A stretch of 64,000 nt of DNA from Mycobacterium sp. DL99 (GCF_004762045.1 NZ_SJOM01000007.1:5197798-5261797); one strand, 5' to 3'; positions 49,566 to 58,041 are shown, counted from the stretch's first letter. The notes: a model not told the origin generated them from the sequence alone. Numbers and translations are program-made.

Positions 49566-50563
49566 TGGCTCACCGCCCGGATCACCTGACGGGTAACGTC
49601 TTTGATCTTCGCGGCCAGCTCGGGTTCCAGACTCAGCGTGTCGACCGCGGGCACCGGGACGTCGGTGAGCACCACCCCGAGATCCTCACGCTCCCACACC
49701 GCTCCGAGCCGATCCAGGATGCGCCGCATGGCGTAGTTGTCACTCAGCACCCGCGCGGTAAAACGTTCAATTCCAAGGTAGTCCGCTGACACCACCAGCG
49801 CGTCCATCAGGAAGGTGCCGATGCCGCGACCCTGATAGTCGTCGCCGACGGTGAACGCGACCTCGGCCGTCGTCGCATCGTGGCCCTCGCGGACCACGCG
49901 GGCATCTGCGACCACCGGCCCCAGTGCGCCCTCGGTCATCACCCAGACGAAATGATCGGCGTAGTCGACCTCGAACAGATACTCCAGTAGGGCCTTGGTC
50001 GGTTTGCGCACGGATTGGAAACGCCGGTAAAGGGTTTCGCTGGAGAACTCGACGGGCCCGTTCATGGTCCGCTCGACGTCACCGGGCAGAACCGGCCGCA
50101 GATAGAACCAGTCGCCGGTGCGCACCTGCACCGGGATGGGCGTGATGAACCCGGCGAGGCGTTGGCGCGCGATGCGCACCAACCGGTCGAACATCCCCGG
50201 CAGGTGCAGCAGGACCTCGAACGCCTCGCGATCACCCACCCAGCCCGTGACCGGGTCGAGAGCCGTCACCGTGGCCGTGCGCGCCGCATCGCGCAGTAGC
50301 GCGATCTCACCGATGATCAGACCCGGTTCCAGGTCGGCGACGACGGCCTGTCCGTCGGGCCCGTCATGAACCACCTGGGTTCGCCCGGAGGCGATCAGCA
50401 TGAATGTCAGCGCCGGGTCGCCCTGCCGGATCAGCACCTGCCCCGCCGGGGCCGACAGCGGCTGCAGCAGGGTGGTCAACGGCGCCAGTACGGACGGCCG
50501 GCATCCGGCGAAGAATTCCAGTGCCGCCAGGTCGTCGGCACTGATCTCGGTCAGATCGGCCAC
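49562..50563 (-). CDS. pat: cAMP-dependent protein lysine acetyltransferase Pat
   Basis: 333 residues: N-terminal cyclic-nucleotide-binding domain (1-140) fused to a GNAT acetyltransferase (150-333). The cAMP pocket is GEIALLRDAARTATV with Glu86 and Arg95; the acetyl-CoA loop is QGRGIG (244-249) and Glu234 in AEVAFTV matches the catalytic glutamate described for the M. smegmatis enzyme (about residue 235). Pat acetylates acetyl-CoA synthetase and other acyl-CoA ligases when cAMP is high. Position equals Rv0998. It lies 32 bp after modA and overlaps the aroE-like gene. Confidence 0.95.
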   Translation of the reverse strand: MADLTEISADDLAALEFFAGCRPSVLAPLTTLLQPLSAPAGQVLIRQGDPALTFMLIASGRTQVVHDGPDGQAVVADLEPGLIIGEIALLRDAARTATVTALDPVTGWVGDREAFEVLLHLPGMFDRLVRIARQRLAGFITPIPVQVRTGDWFYLRPVLPGDVERTMNGPVEFSSETLYRRFQSVRKPTKALLEYLFEVDYADHFVWVMTEGALGPVVADARVVREGHDATTAEVAFTVGDDYQGRGIGTFLMDALVVSADYLGIERFTARVLSDNYAMRRILDRLGAVWEREDLGVVLTDVPVPAVDTLSLEPELAAKIKDVTRQVIRAVSQ

Positions 50564-50595
50564 GGTCCCAGGCTACGGCGCCGCCACGGGCTCGG

Positions 50596-51378
50596 TCAGG
50601 GCTTGGCGAATCCAGCCTTGGCGAGCGCTTTTTGACCGGCCTCCCCGGTCACCAGGTCGACGAACCGCTGCGCCAACCGCGCGTGCCCGGACTCCTTGAG
50701 CACGGCCATGGGGTACGTGTTGACGGCCTGGGCCGCTTCGGGAAAGGCAACACTGCTGACCTTGTCCCCGGCTCCGGCGGCGTCGGTGACGTAGACCAGG
50801 CCGGCGTCGGACTGCCCGCTGGTCACCTTGCCCAGCACGTCGGTGACCGAGGTCTCCTCACTCACCGGCGACAGCGTCACCCCGGTGGCCTTCTCGACCT
50901 TTTCGGTCGCGCCGCCGCAGGGCACCGGCGGGGCGCACACCACGACGCTGGTACCCGGCTTGGCCAGATCGGCAAACGACTTGATGCCCTTCGGGTTTCC
51001 CGGCGCGACGGCGATCGTCAGGGTATTGGTGGCGAAGTTGACCGGGCCGCCCTCGACGAGGCCCGCGGCCACCGCCTTGTCCATGTTCCGGGTGTCGGCC
51101 GAGGCGAAGACGTCGGCGTCGGCGCCCTGGGTGAGCTGGGTGACCAGGTCCGAGGATCCGGCGAACGAGAACTCCACCGAGCTCCCCGGGTTGTCGGTCT
51201 TGAACTGCTCGCCGATCTCGGTGAAAGCCGATTTCAGCGAGGCCGCGGCGAACACCGTGATCGAGCCACCCTCGGTGTTGGAGGGCGCCGCGGCTTTCTC
51301 GGCCGAGGTGCAGCCGCCGATCAGGGCGGTCGCGGCCATCGCGCTGAGCGCCAACGCACACATCCGGACTCTGTTCAC
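50596..51378 (-). CDS. modA: Molybdate ABC transporter substrate-binding lipoprotein ModA
   Basis: 260 residues. Signal with lipobox MNRVRMCALALSAMAATALIGGC. The binding fold reads ITVFAAASLKSAFTEIGEQF, FAGSSDLVTQL and DVFASADTRNMDKAV, the usual molybdate/tungstate contacts. It overlaps the upstream TOBE/HTH gene by GTGA. The permease modB and ATPase modC that normally follow are absent: the next gene is pat. The transporter must be completed from elsewhere, or the protein acts as a scavenger. Confidence 0.93.
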   Translation of the reverse strand: MNRVRMCALALSAMAATALIGGCTSAEKAAAPSNTEGGSITVFAAASLKSAFTEIGEQFKTDNPGSSVEFSFAGSSDLVTQLTQGADADVFASADTRNMDKAVAAGLVEGGPVNFATNTLTIAVAPGNPKGIKSFADLAKPGTSVVVCAPPVPCGGATEKVEKATGVTLSPVSEETSVTDVLGKVTSGQSDAGLVYVTDAAGAGDKVSSVAFPEAAQAVNTYPMAVLKESGHARLAQRFVDLVTGEAGQKALAKAGFAKP

Positions 51379-51782
51379 GATTGTCCTTTCGGGGTTTCCA
51401 CGATCACGGTCGTGGCCTTGACCACCGCGACAGCGACGCTGCCGGGGGCAAGGCCGAGCTCACGTACTGACTGGCTGCTCATCAGTGACACCACGGTGAA
51501 CGGCCCGCACTGGATCTCCACCTCGGCCATCACCCCATCGGCGACGACGTTGGTGACCAGTCCGGCGAAGCGGTTGCGCGCGGAGCTGCCGATGCCGAGC
51601 GGATCTCGGGGCGCCGCAGCGGCGTTGGCGCGCGCGAACGCGGCCAACGCGGCCCCGTCGATCACCTTGCGCCCGGAACCGTCGAGATGCGCCGGCAGCG
51701 ACCCGTCGTCGATCCAGCGTCGCACAGTGTCGTCACTGACCCCGAGCAGTTCGGCCGCCTCGCGGACCCGAATGTCTGGCAC
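51375..51782 (-). CDS. HTH-TOBE molybdenum-pterin-binding protein
   Basis: 135 residues from GTG 51782. N-terminal helix-turn-helix of the MerR/excisionase type (IRVREAAELLGVSDDTVRRWIDDGSLPAH), then a single TOBE (Mop) domain (ARNRFAGLVTNVVADGVMAEVEIQCGPFTVVSLMSSQSVRELGLAPGS) that binds molybdate. This is a plausible molybdate-responsive regulator for modA, to which it is coupled by GTGA. Start could also be an ATG at 51806. Confidence 0.88.
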   Translation of the reverse strand: MPDIRVREAAELLGVSDDTVRRWIDDGSLPAHLDGSGRKVIDGAALAAFARANAAAAPRDPLGIGSSARNRFAGLVTNVVADGVMAEVEIQCGPFTVVSLMSSQSVRELGLAPGSVAVAVVKATTVIVETPKGQS

Positions 51783-51883
51783 CGCGACAGCGTATCGACA
51801 CGACATCGGCTCAACAACCGCAAACACAGGAGTATTGCCCGCTTCAATCCGCATGTGCGGTCTTGACCGCCCCTCACTTCGAC

Positions 51884-51903
51884 TGCTAAGCAGGTGCTCA
51901 GCA
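51884..51903. promoter_or_regulatory. TetR-like operator upstream of the aldehyde dehydrogenase
   Basis: TGCTAAGCAGGTGCTCAGCA is a 20-bp dyad made of two TGCTnAGCA palindromes whose centres are 11 bp apart. It sits 22 bp before the dehydrogenase ATG in the divergent gap with the TOBE gene. The cognate repressor is not encoded next door. Confidence 0.5.
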
Positions 51904-51925
51904 TTTCGACGACGAAGGGGACACT

Positions 51926-53383
51926 ATGGCACTGCAGACGGTTTTGGAAGAACTCCGCAACCGACCCGGCACAGGAGAGACCATTCCGGTCATCGACCCC
52001 GCGACCGAGGAGCAGATCACCGAGTTCCGCGACTGCGGGGCCGACGCGGTCAACGAGGCCGTCGCCGCCGCGAAAACCGCCTACGAGTCCGGGGTTTGGA
52101 CTGACATCCCGGCCCGTCTGCGGGCCAAGGTGCTGTGGAAGCTGGGCGACCTGATCGACGAGCACGCCAAGGCATTCGCCGAACTGGAGTCTCTTGACGC
52201 CGGGATGCCCCCGATGCAGGCCGAGATGATCGTCTCCACCTGCGCGGAGTTCTTCCGCTACTACGCGGGCTGGTGTACCAAACTCAACGGCAGCAGCTAC
52301 CAGGTGCAGATGGAGGGCGGCGTCAACAGCAACTACTCCAACCTGCACGCCTACACCACCAAGGAGCCGTATGGCGTGGTAGGCCTCATCTACCCGTGGA
52401 ACGGCCCGCTGTTCAACGCCTGTGCCAAGATCGCCCCGGCCCTGGCCGCCGGCTGCTCCAGTGTCGTCAAGCCCGCCGAAGAGACCCCACTGTCGGCGGT
52501 GCTGCTGGAACGCCTGATCGGTGAAGCCGGGGCGCCGGACGGCGTGGCAAACTTCGTGATCGGCTACGGCGCTACGGCTGGTGCCGCGATCACCGCGCAC
52601 CCCGACGTCGAGAAGGTGGCATTCACCGGCTCGACCGAGGTCGGCAAGCAGATTATGCGGGACTCGGCGGACAACCTTAAGAAGGTGACCCTGGAACTGG
52701 GCGGTAAGTCGCCGGTGCTGATCTACGAAGATGCCGACCTCGACATGGCAATCATGATGGCCTCGATGGGCATCTTCGTGCACTCCGGGCAGGGCTGCGT
52801 GTGCGGGTCACGAATCTTTGTGCAGCGCAGCGTTTATGAACGCGTGGTGCAGGGCATCGCGATGATTGGAGACAACCTGGTGCTGGGCGGCCCCAAGGAC
52901 GAGGGCTCGATGGTCAGCCCGCTGGTCAGCCAGAAGCAGCTCGACCGCGTGCTGGGGTACATCGACCAGGGCAAGCGCGACGGCGCCGAAATCGTTTCCG
53001 GTGGATACCGATTGGACCGCAAGGGCTACTTCGTCAAGCCCACCGTGGTCACCAACATCGACCCCGCCACCAGCCGCCTGTACAAGGAAGAGATTTTCGG
53101 CCCCGTCGTCACCATCCTGCCGTTCGACGACGACGACGAAGCCATCGCGATGGCCAACGACACCAGCTACGGCCTGGCCGCCACCGTCTGGACCACCAAC
53201 CTGGCTCGCGCGCACAGCCTGGGCAAGCGTCTGCAGGCCGGCATGGTGGGGCTGAACTGCCAGTTGACCTTCGACCACAACGTGCCGTTCGGAGGCTACA
53301 AGCAGTCAGGCATCGGCAAGGAGTTCGGTTACGAGGGCATCGACGGCTACCTCAAGACCAAGTCGATCTGGGCGCAGCTGTAA
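51926..53383 (+). CDS. NAD(P)-dependent aldehyde dehydrogenase
   Basis: 485 residues. Class 1/2 ALDH: Asn in PWNGPLFNA, NAD-binding GSTEVGKQIM, general base Glu in LELGGKSP and nucleophile Cys291 in GQGCVCGSR. The C-terminal EIFGPVVTILPFDDDDEAI and NVPFGGYKQSGIGKEFGYEGI are standard. It resembles betaine/phenylacetaldehyde-type dehydrogenases; the substrate cannot be fixed. AAGGGG lies upstream. It has its own operator and is divergent from the molybdate genes. Confidence 0.93.
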   Translation: MALQTVLEELRNRPGTGETIPVIDPATEEQITEFRDCGADAVNEAVAAAKTAYESGVWTDIPARLRAKVLWKLGDLIDEHAKAFAELESLDAGMPPMQAEMIVSTCAEFFRYYAGWCTKLNGSSYQVQMEGGVNSNYSNLHAYTTKEPYGVVGLIYPWNGPLFNACAKIAPALAAGCSSVVKPAEETPLSAVLLERLIGEAGAPDGVANFVIGYGATAGAAITAHPDVEKVAFTGSTEVGKQIMRDSADNLKKVTLELGGKSPVLIYEDADLDMAIMMASMGIFVHSGQGCVCGSRIFVQRSVYERVVQGIAMIGDNLVLGGPKDEGSMVSPLVSQKQLDRVLGYIDQGKRDGAEIVSGGYRLDRKGYFVKPTVVTNIDPATSRLYKEEIFGPVVTILPFDDDDEAIAMANDTSYGLAATVWTTNLARAHSLGKRLQAGMVGLNCQLTFDHNVPFGGYKQSGIGKEFGYEGIDGYLKTKSIWAQL

Positions 53384-53398
53384 CTGAACAACCCTCGG

Positions 53399-53953
53399 TC
53401 ACAACGAGAAGCGGATGGCGGCGAGCTCAAGGGCCTTGCCCTCGAGCCGCTGGCCCAGATAGATCTCGGCCTGGACGAGCCGCTCGCAGTACCACCGGAT
53501 GTCCTCGGCGTGTTCCCGAGACGCCGTGTAGCGCACGGCCATGGTGCTGACGTCGATGCGGCGGGTGTCGCGCACCGTGAGGTCCTCGGACACCTGGAAC
53601 CCGCCCTCCTCGGCAGCCGTGATGGCCTCGAGCACCTGCCCCACGGCGAGGCGGATGTCACGGCAGCCGTTCTCGGCGATCTCGGAGGCCTCCCGCTGAA
53701 TGTCCCCCTGCTTGCGGACCACCACGGCGTCGGCGCTGACCTGTTCACCGGCATCCTCACTGGCGGTACCCGACCACTCCGCCCCACCGGGCGCGTGAAC
53801 GTTTCGCCGATGCCACTCGAACAGCTCCTCGGATTCGGCCGCCAGCTGACGCCAGCGTGCGGCAGCGTCCGCGAGATAGCTTGTGTCCCAGGCTTCTAAC
53901 TGAGAACGGGTCAGCGCCCTACCAGGCTGACCCGCGACGGGCAGATCATTCAC
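53399..53953 (-). CDS. WXG100-like helical protein, partner of the EspC-like gene
   Basis: 184 residues, all helical and charged. A WxG turn (W60-S-G62 in GAEWSGTASEDAGEQV) recalls WXG100/PPE-like type VII substrates. It is too long for a simple Esx protein and has no signal peptide. The start overlaps the upstream EspC-like gene by ATGA, so the two proteins are made together and may form a secreted heterodimer. Converges on the aldehyde dehydrogenase with 15 bp between. Function inferred from context. Confidence 0.7.
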   Translation of the reverse strand: MNDLPVAGQPGRALTRSQLEAWDTSYLADAAARWRQLAAESEELFEWHRRNVHAPGGAEWSGTASEDAGEQVSADAVVVRKQGDIQREASEIAENGCRDIRLAVGQVLEAITAAEEGGFQVSEDLTVRDTRRIDVSTMAVRYTASREHAEDIRWYCERLVQAEIYLGQRLEGKALELAAIRFSL

Positions 53954-54225
53954 ATCAACTCCGCCAGGCCCCCGGCGTGTTGTTCGTCGATCGCGGCGTA
54001 TCGATGTGCAGCCGCAGACAGGTGCCCCGCCTGCGCACTGACGCGACCCGATTGGGAGGCTCGCGCGGTGATCACCGCGTCATCCATCGCCGAGACACCA
54101 GTACTGCTCGGGTAGCCCCCGGCATCCGGACGGGTAGGCGATACCCCCAATTCGGCAGCGATCAGCTCGCTGCTAGTGGCCCCCGCACGAAGCGCCCCCG
54201 GGTCCACTCTCAGATCGTTTGCCAT
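53950..54225 (-). CDS. EspC-family type VII secretion target
   Basis: 91 residues. The pattern LRVDPGALRAGATSSELIAAEL...GVSAMDDAVITARASQSGRVSAQAGHLSAAAHRYAAIDEQH fits the EspC/Rv3865 family of ESX-secreted proteins. The C-terminal secretion signal YxxxD is present (Tyr76, Asp80). GGGGGATT precedes the ATG. No ESX core genes (EccC, EccD, mycosin) are in the window, so it must use an apparatus encoded elsewhere. Confidence 0.82.
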   Translation of the reverse strand: MANDLRVDPGALRAGATSSELIAAELGVSPTRPDAGGYPSSTGVSAMDDAVITARASQSGRVSAQAGHLSAAAHRYAAIDEQHAGGLAELM

Positions 54226-54364
54226 AGCAATCCCCCAACTGGCCAATCTGCTCCCCGAGGCTAACCGATTTGGCTGGGTTGCGCCCAGGGGCTGAGCAAG
54301 TATGCCATTGCAAACTGGCGTCGACCAAGACCGGGCTCGTCGCCTTCCGGCCACCGGACGGCCA

Positions 54365-55102
54365 TCAACCAGCCATCGTCAAGCCCCCACTGACACTAAG
54401 GACTTGGCCAGTAATGAAGCTGGCATCGTCGGAGGCGAAGAAGAGCACAGCCTTGGCGACCTCCTCCGGTTTCGCGACCCGACGGAACGGGATGGCTCTG
54501 ATCAGTCCGTCGCGAACCTTGTCCGGAAGCGAATCGAACAGCGGGGTATCGGTCGGTCCAGGGCAAACACAGTTGACGTTGATCCGATGACGGGCCATCT
54601 CGCGCGCGAGCGACTTGGTGAACGCGATCACCCCACCCTTGGCGCCGGCGTAGACGGTCTCCCCCAGACTGCCCACCCGCCCTGCATCGCTGGCAATGTT
54701 GACGATCTTTGCCATACTTCCCTCCGCGAGGATCGTTTCGAGGAAGGCATGGGTGAGCCGGACCGGCCCGAGAAAGTTCACCGCCACCAATGCCTGCCAG
54801 AGCGTGTCGTCGTTGGACATGAACGGCTCGACCCGGTCGAAGCCCGCGGCATTGACGATCACGGCGGGCGGTCCATGCGCGGCGACGACGTCGTCCCGCA
54901 GTGTGCTCACCGCCTTCGGGTCGGCCAGATCGGCAAGGTGCGCGGTGGCGTTCGCGCAGTCCCGGACCGTCCGGGCGAGGCCGGCTTCATCGCGGTCGAC
55001 GGCTGCGACGGTGGCGCCGGCCTGCGCCAGCGCGATCGCGATGGCTCGACCGATCCCCGACGCGGCACCCGTGACGACGGCGACTTTGTTGTCGAATCGC
55101 AC
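54365..55102 (-). CDS. SDR-family oxidoreductase (FabG/hydroxyacyl-CoA dehydrogenase type)
   Basis: 245 residues, the classical SDR length. Cofactor site VVTGAASGIGRAIA, NAAG, catalytic Ser in NIASDAG, YAGAKG (YxxxK) and the C-terminal GQVLSVSGG. Its neighbour across a short divergent gap is an enoyl-CoA hydratase with a TetR gene, so it probably works in the same acyl-CoA or alicyclic-acid degradation pathway as a 3-hydroxyacyl-CoA dehydrogenase-like enzyme. Start GTG 55102. Confidence 0.88.
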   Translation of the reverse strand: MRFDNKVAVVTGAASGIGRAIAIALAQAGATVAAVDRDEAGLARTVRDCANATAHLADLADPKAVSTLRDDVVAAHGPPAVIVNAAGFDRVEPFMSNDDTLWQALVAVNFLGPVRLTHAFLETILAEGSMAKIVNIASDAGRVGSLGETVYAGAKGGVIAFTKSLAREMARHRINVNCVCPGPTDTPLFDSLPDKVRDGLIRAIPFRRVAKPEEVAKAVLFFASDDASFITGQVLSVSGGLTMAG

Positions 55103-55180
55103 TACCTGACCTCCCGATCTGCGGTGATGTGGACGCTATGGCCCACTATCGGCCGACGGGCATAGAAAATCAACCATGCG

Positions 55181-55218
55181 GTCGATAATTGACTTACACA
55201 GTCGAAAAACCGTAGCTT
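55181..55218 (+). promoter_or_regulatory. Promoter and dyad between SDR and enoyl-CoA hydratase genes
   Basis: TTGACT (55189-55194) and TAGCTT (55213-55218), 18 bp apart, fit a promoter for the hydratase. The dyad GTCGATAATTGAC (55181-55193; arms GTC-n-AT/AT-n-GAC) overlaps the -35 and may bind the TetR protein encoded just downstream. Confidence 0.4.
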
Positions 55219-55271
55219 CGGTTGAACAGAGTGCGTGCAGGCCGCGCATGCCGACAGGAGGGACGCTCCCC

Positions 55272-56084
55272 ATGGATTTCTCTGATTACCAGCAGCTGAC
55301 GCTGACCCGCCGCGACAACGGCGTCCTGCTGATCACGCTGAACCGGCCGGAGAAGTACAACGCCGCCGACGAGGGCATGCACACCGAATTGGCCAACATC
55401 TGGAAAGACGTCGCAGCCGACCCGCAGACCCGGGTCGCGGTGATAACCGGCGCCGGCAAGGCTTTCAGCGCGGGCGGCGACCTGGCCATGGTCGAGCGAA
55501 TGGCCGGTGACTACGACCGGGTGTCACACATGCTCGGCGAGATGAGCGATCTGGTCTACAACATGATCAACTGCGACAAGCCGATCGTGTCCGCGATCAA
55601 CGGCGTCGCGGTCGGGGCCGGAGCTGTGGCCGCGCTGCTCGCCGACATCGCGATCATCGCCGAGGACGCCCGGATCGGCGACGGCCACGTCAAGCTCGGT
55701 GTGGCTGCCGGCGACCACGCCGCCATCATCTGGCCACTGCTGGCCGGTACCGCCAAGGCGAAGTACTACCTGATGACCGGGGAGATGATCGGCGGGATCG
55801 AGGCTGAACGGATCGGCATGGTCGCCAAAGCCCTTCCGCGGGAGGAGGTTCTGGACGAGGCACTGCGAATCGCCGACAATCTGGCCACCGGCGCCCAGCA
55901 GGCGATCCGGCTGACCAAGCGTGCGCTCAACAACTGGCTGCGCAGTGCGGGTCCGATCTTCGACCAGTCGGCGGCCTACGAGATGTTGACCTTCCTCGGC
56001 CCGGACGTGGTGGAGGGCTACACCGCCCTGCGTGAAAAGCGTTCACCCCGTTTCCCGTCCGCGCAGCCGGATACCGTTCAGTAG
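55272..56084 (+). CDS. Enoyl-CoA hydratase/isomerase family protein
   Basis: 270 residues from ATG 55272, with AGGAGGG 8 bp upstream. Crotonase fold: LITLNRPEKYNAADEGMH, oxyanion-hole loops GAGKAFSAGGDLAMVER and NGVAVGAGAVAALLADIAIIAEDARIGDGHVKLGVAAGDHA. The second catalytic position has Asp/His rather than the canonical Glu pair, so it may be an isomerase or a non-hydratase crotonase. Tail overlaps the TetR gene by 7 bp. Confidence 0.9.
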   Translation: MDFSDYQQLTLTRRDNGVLLITLNRPEKYNAADEGMHTELANIWKDVAADPQTRVAVITGAGKAFSAGGDLAMVERMAGDYDRVSHMLGEMSDLVYNMINCDKPIVSAINGVAVGAGAVAALLADIAIIAEDARIGDGHVKLGVAAGDHAAIIWPLLAGTAKAKYYLMTGEMIGGIEAERIGMVAKALPREEVLDEALRIADNLATGAQQAIRLTKRALNNWLRSAGPIFDQSAAYEMLTFLGPDVVEGYTALREKRSPRFPSAQPDTVQ

Positions 56085-56692
56085 AACAGGCACAGGGCAC
56101 GGTCGACGATCGCGGCGCGCAGTTCCGCACGGTCGTCGTCGTGCATCCCCGGTCCGATCCAGACCGAGGACTGGTTGAGAACCCCGTGCAGGCACTGCAG
56201 GGCGACATTGACGTCGGGACAGGTGAATTCGCCATCGGCCACACCGCGATCCACCACCCGACGGAACACCGCGTCATGACGGCGCCGCATGTCCTTCATC
56301 GGATCCTCGAAGACCTCCGGCCAACCGCGCGGCCAAGAGAACACCGCGGCCACCTCGGGTGCGGTCTCGGTGAGGATGCGGATCTGTTCATCGATCAGGG
56401 CCGCCAGGTGTTCGCGAGCACCGACTTTTCCGAGGGCCTCCTCACGGGCCCCGAGCCGCTGCAGGACTTCCTGGGTGAGGGTCTCCAAGGCGGCGGCCAC
56501 CAAGGCATCCTTGGACGAAAAATAGTGGTAGAGCGTGGCCTTGGCGATGTCGGTCTGCTCGGCGACATCCTCCAGACTCATACCCTGGTAGCCGGACTCG
56601 GTCAAGATCCGGGTGGCCGTCTTGACGATCTCGGCCTTACGCCGGTCACGACGGCGCGCCACGCGACTGGAGCCCGCGGGCTGATCCTCCAC
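56078..56692 (-). CDS. TetR-family regulator beside the enoyl-CoA hydratase
   Basis: 204 residues. Helix-turn-helix: RRKAEIVKTATRILTESGYQGMSLEDVAEQTDIAKATLYHYFSSKDALV. The ligand domain includes ETAPEVAAVFSWPRGWPEVFEDPMKDMRR. It converges on the enoyl-CoA hydratase with a 7-bp overlap. Regulation of the hydratase/SDR divergent promoter is likely from position, with an acyl-CoA ligand as the usual effector in this setting. Confidence 0.9.
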   Translation of the reverse strand: MEDQPAGSSRVARRRDRRKAEIVKTATRILTESGYQGMSLEDVAEQTDIAKATLYHYFSSKDALVAAALETLTQEVLQRLGAREEALGKVGAREHLAALIDEQIRILTETAPEVAAVFSWPRGWPEVFEDPMKDMRRRHDAVFRRVVDRGVADGEFTCPDVNVALQCLHGVLNQSSVWIGPGMHDDDRAELRAAIVDRALCLFY

Positions 56693-56741
56693 GAGCCCAT
56701 CCTAACCAGGCCTGGTCGACTACTCGACCACGTGGACGAAC

Positions 56742-57311
56742 TCAGAGCTTGTAGCAGGTGTAGATCAGGCGGTGCCCGTCGAGCAGGTCACGGATTTCGG
56801 CGATGAATGACTCGGAGAGTTCGTCCCAGTTCCAGACCTTCATCCCGAGCGCACCGAATGCCCACGGGTAGCCCCAGTCCCAGTCATTGAGTCCGACGCC
56901 TGCGGCACAGCTCAAACAGGTCACAAGCCCGGGCCCGCCCGCGAGCCACTCGCTGATCGCGGCATCGAACGCGGTGTCCCAACGGCCTTGTTCGCGAGGA
57001 AACATCGCCTCGATGTGGCTGCACCTCGGGCAGGTCACTGCTTCCAGATCGGCGCCGTGGTACACCTGCCGGCCGGATTCGACGACCAAGCCGTTGGTCC
57101 AATAGTGCGGCGCCGCAACCGATTCGTTACCGATCGCGTAGCCGTAGCGCTCGCCCGGCGGATGCCCGCCCGGATTTCCGAGCACACAGTCGGTGATCTC
57201 TTCGACAACGACCCCCCGCTCGATCAACCACGCCTCGAGACGGGCCTTCAACGCCGGCGCTTCGGTGTCGGTCACGTCAACATCGACCAAAGTCTGTGCA
57301 TAGTCGCCCAT
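56742..57311 (-). CDS. Uncharacterised zinc-ribbon-like protein
   Basis: 189 residues. Two CxxC pairs (Cys94/Cys97 in CPRC; Cys132/Cys135 in CLSC) probably bind one zinc. Around them are aromatic blocks (GLNDWDWGYPWAFGALGMKVWNW). I recognise it only as a conserved actinobacterial hypothetical protein. No ribosome binding site is seen at the ATG. Divergent from the palindrome-controlled TetR gene. Confidence 0.75.
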   Translation of the reverse strand: MGDYAQTLVDVDVTDTEAPALKARLEAWLIERGVVVEEITDCVLGNPGGHPPGERYGYAIGNESVAAPHYWTNGLVVESGRQVYHGADLEAVTCPRCSHIEAMFPREQGRWDTAFDAAISEWLAGGPGLVTCLSCAAGVGLNDWDWGYPWAFGALGMKVWNWDELSESFIAEIRDLLDGHRLIYTCYKL

Positions 57312-57380
57312 CCAGGGATCGTAAGCGCGCCATCGCGACGGTCAGTGCGGGAATTTCATCCGGACGCACATTTCCAATTT

Positions 57381-57425
57381 CGCTGACACTCGTCATTGAC
57401 GAGTGTCAGCGAGTGGGCGTACGGT
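57381..57425 (+). promoter_or_regulatory. 31-bp perfect palindrome and promoter of the TetR/diiron operon
   Basis: Arms CGCTGACACTCGTCA (57381-57395) and its exact complement (57397-57411) flank one central T. TTGACG at the centre (57396-57401) serves as -35 and TACGGT (57420-57425) as -10, with an 18-bp spacer. Transcription would begin at about 57432-57433, the ATG itself, so the mRNA is probably leaderless and repressor binding would cover the -35. Confidence 0.8.
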
Positions 57426-57432
57426 GGCCGCC

Positions 57433-58041
57433 ATGACGTCGCGACACGCACCATCCGTGACCGATTCACCGGCCGGGGGCGTCCGAGAGGCCCGCCGAAT
57501 CGAAACCCGGGCACGCCTGTTCGACGCTGCGCTGGCAGAGATTTCGGACCGTGGGTTGGCCGCCGCCGATGTCAGCGCGATCGCGGCCGCGGCGGGCGTG
57601 GCACGGGGAACGTTCTACTTCCATTTCCCGACCAAGGAGCACGTTCTCATCGAGGCGGAGCGCGACGAGGAGACCCGGATCGTCGGCGAACTCGCCCAAA
57701 CCAAAGGCGATCTGGAGTCGATCCTCACGCAAGTCGTCCGTCGGGTCCTCAGTGCCGAACGTCGGTTGGGCGCAGCGGTTTTCCGGGACATGCTCGGCCT
57801 GCATTTCTCCTCGACGCGGCCGGTCGAAGACGAGTTGGCACAGCACCCGCTCGCGGAGTTCCTGGTGAGGGTGATCAGCCGGTCGCAAGCCGCAGGGCAG
57901 GTGTCTGCCGACCGGAATGCGAGTGAGCTCGCGACGTTCTTCCTTACCGGCCTGTTCGCCTTGCTGGCCACCGGAGTCTTCGATTCTTCGGTGTTGAACC
58001 GTTATGTCACAACGATTGTCCAAGGGATGGAGAAACGATGA
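57433..58041 (+). CDS. TetR-family regulator with its own operator
   Basis: 202 residues from ATG 57433. The N-terminal helix-turn-helix is TRARLFDAALAEISDRGLAAADVSAIAAAAGVARGTFYFHFPTKEHVLIE. The ligand domain (LTQVVRRVLSAERRLGAAVFRDMLGLHF) is all-helical. It lies just downstream of a 31-bp perfect palindrome and overlaps the next gene by ATGA, so it represses itself and a ferritin-like protein gene in one operon (inference). Confidence 0.92.
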   Translation: MTSRHAPSVTDSPAGGVREARRIETRARLFDAALAEISDRGLAAADVSAIAAAAGVARGTFYFHFPTKEHVLIEAERDEETRIVGELAQTKGDLESILTQVVRRVLSAERRLGAAVFRDMLGLHFSSTRPVEDELAQHPLAEFLVRVISRSQAAGQVSADRNASELATFFLTGLFALLATGVFDSSVLNRYVTTIVQGMEKR

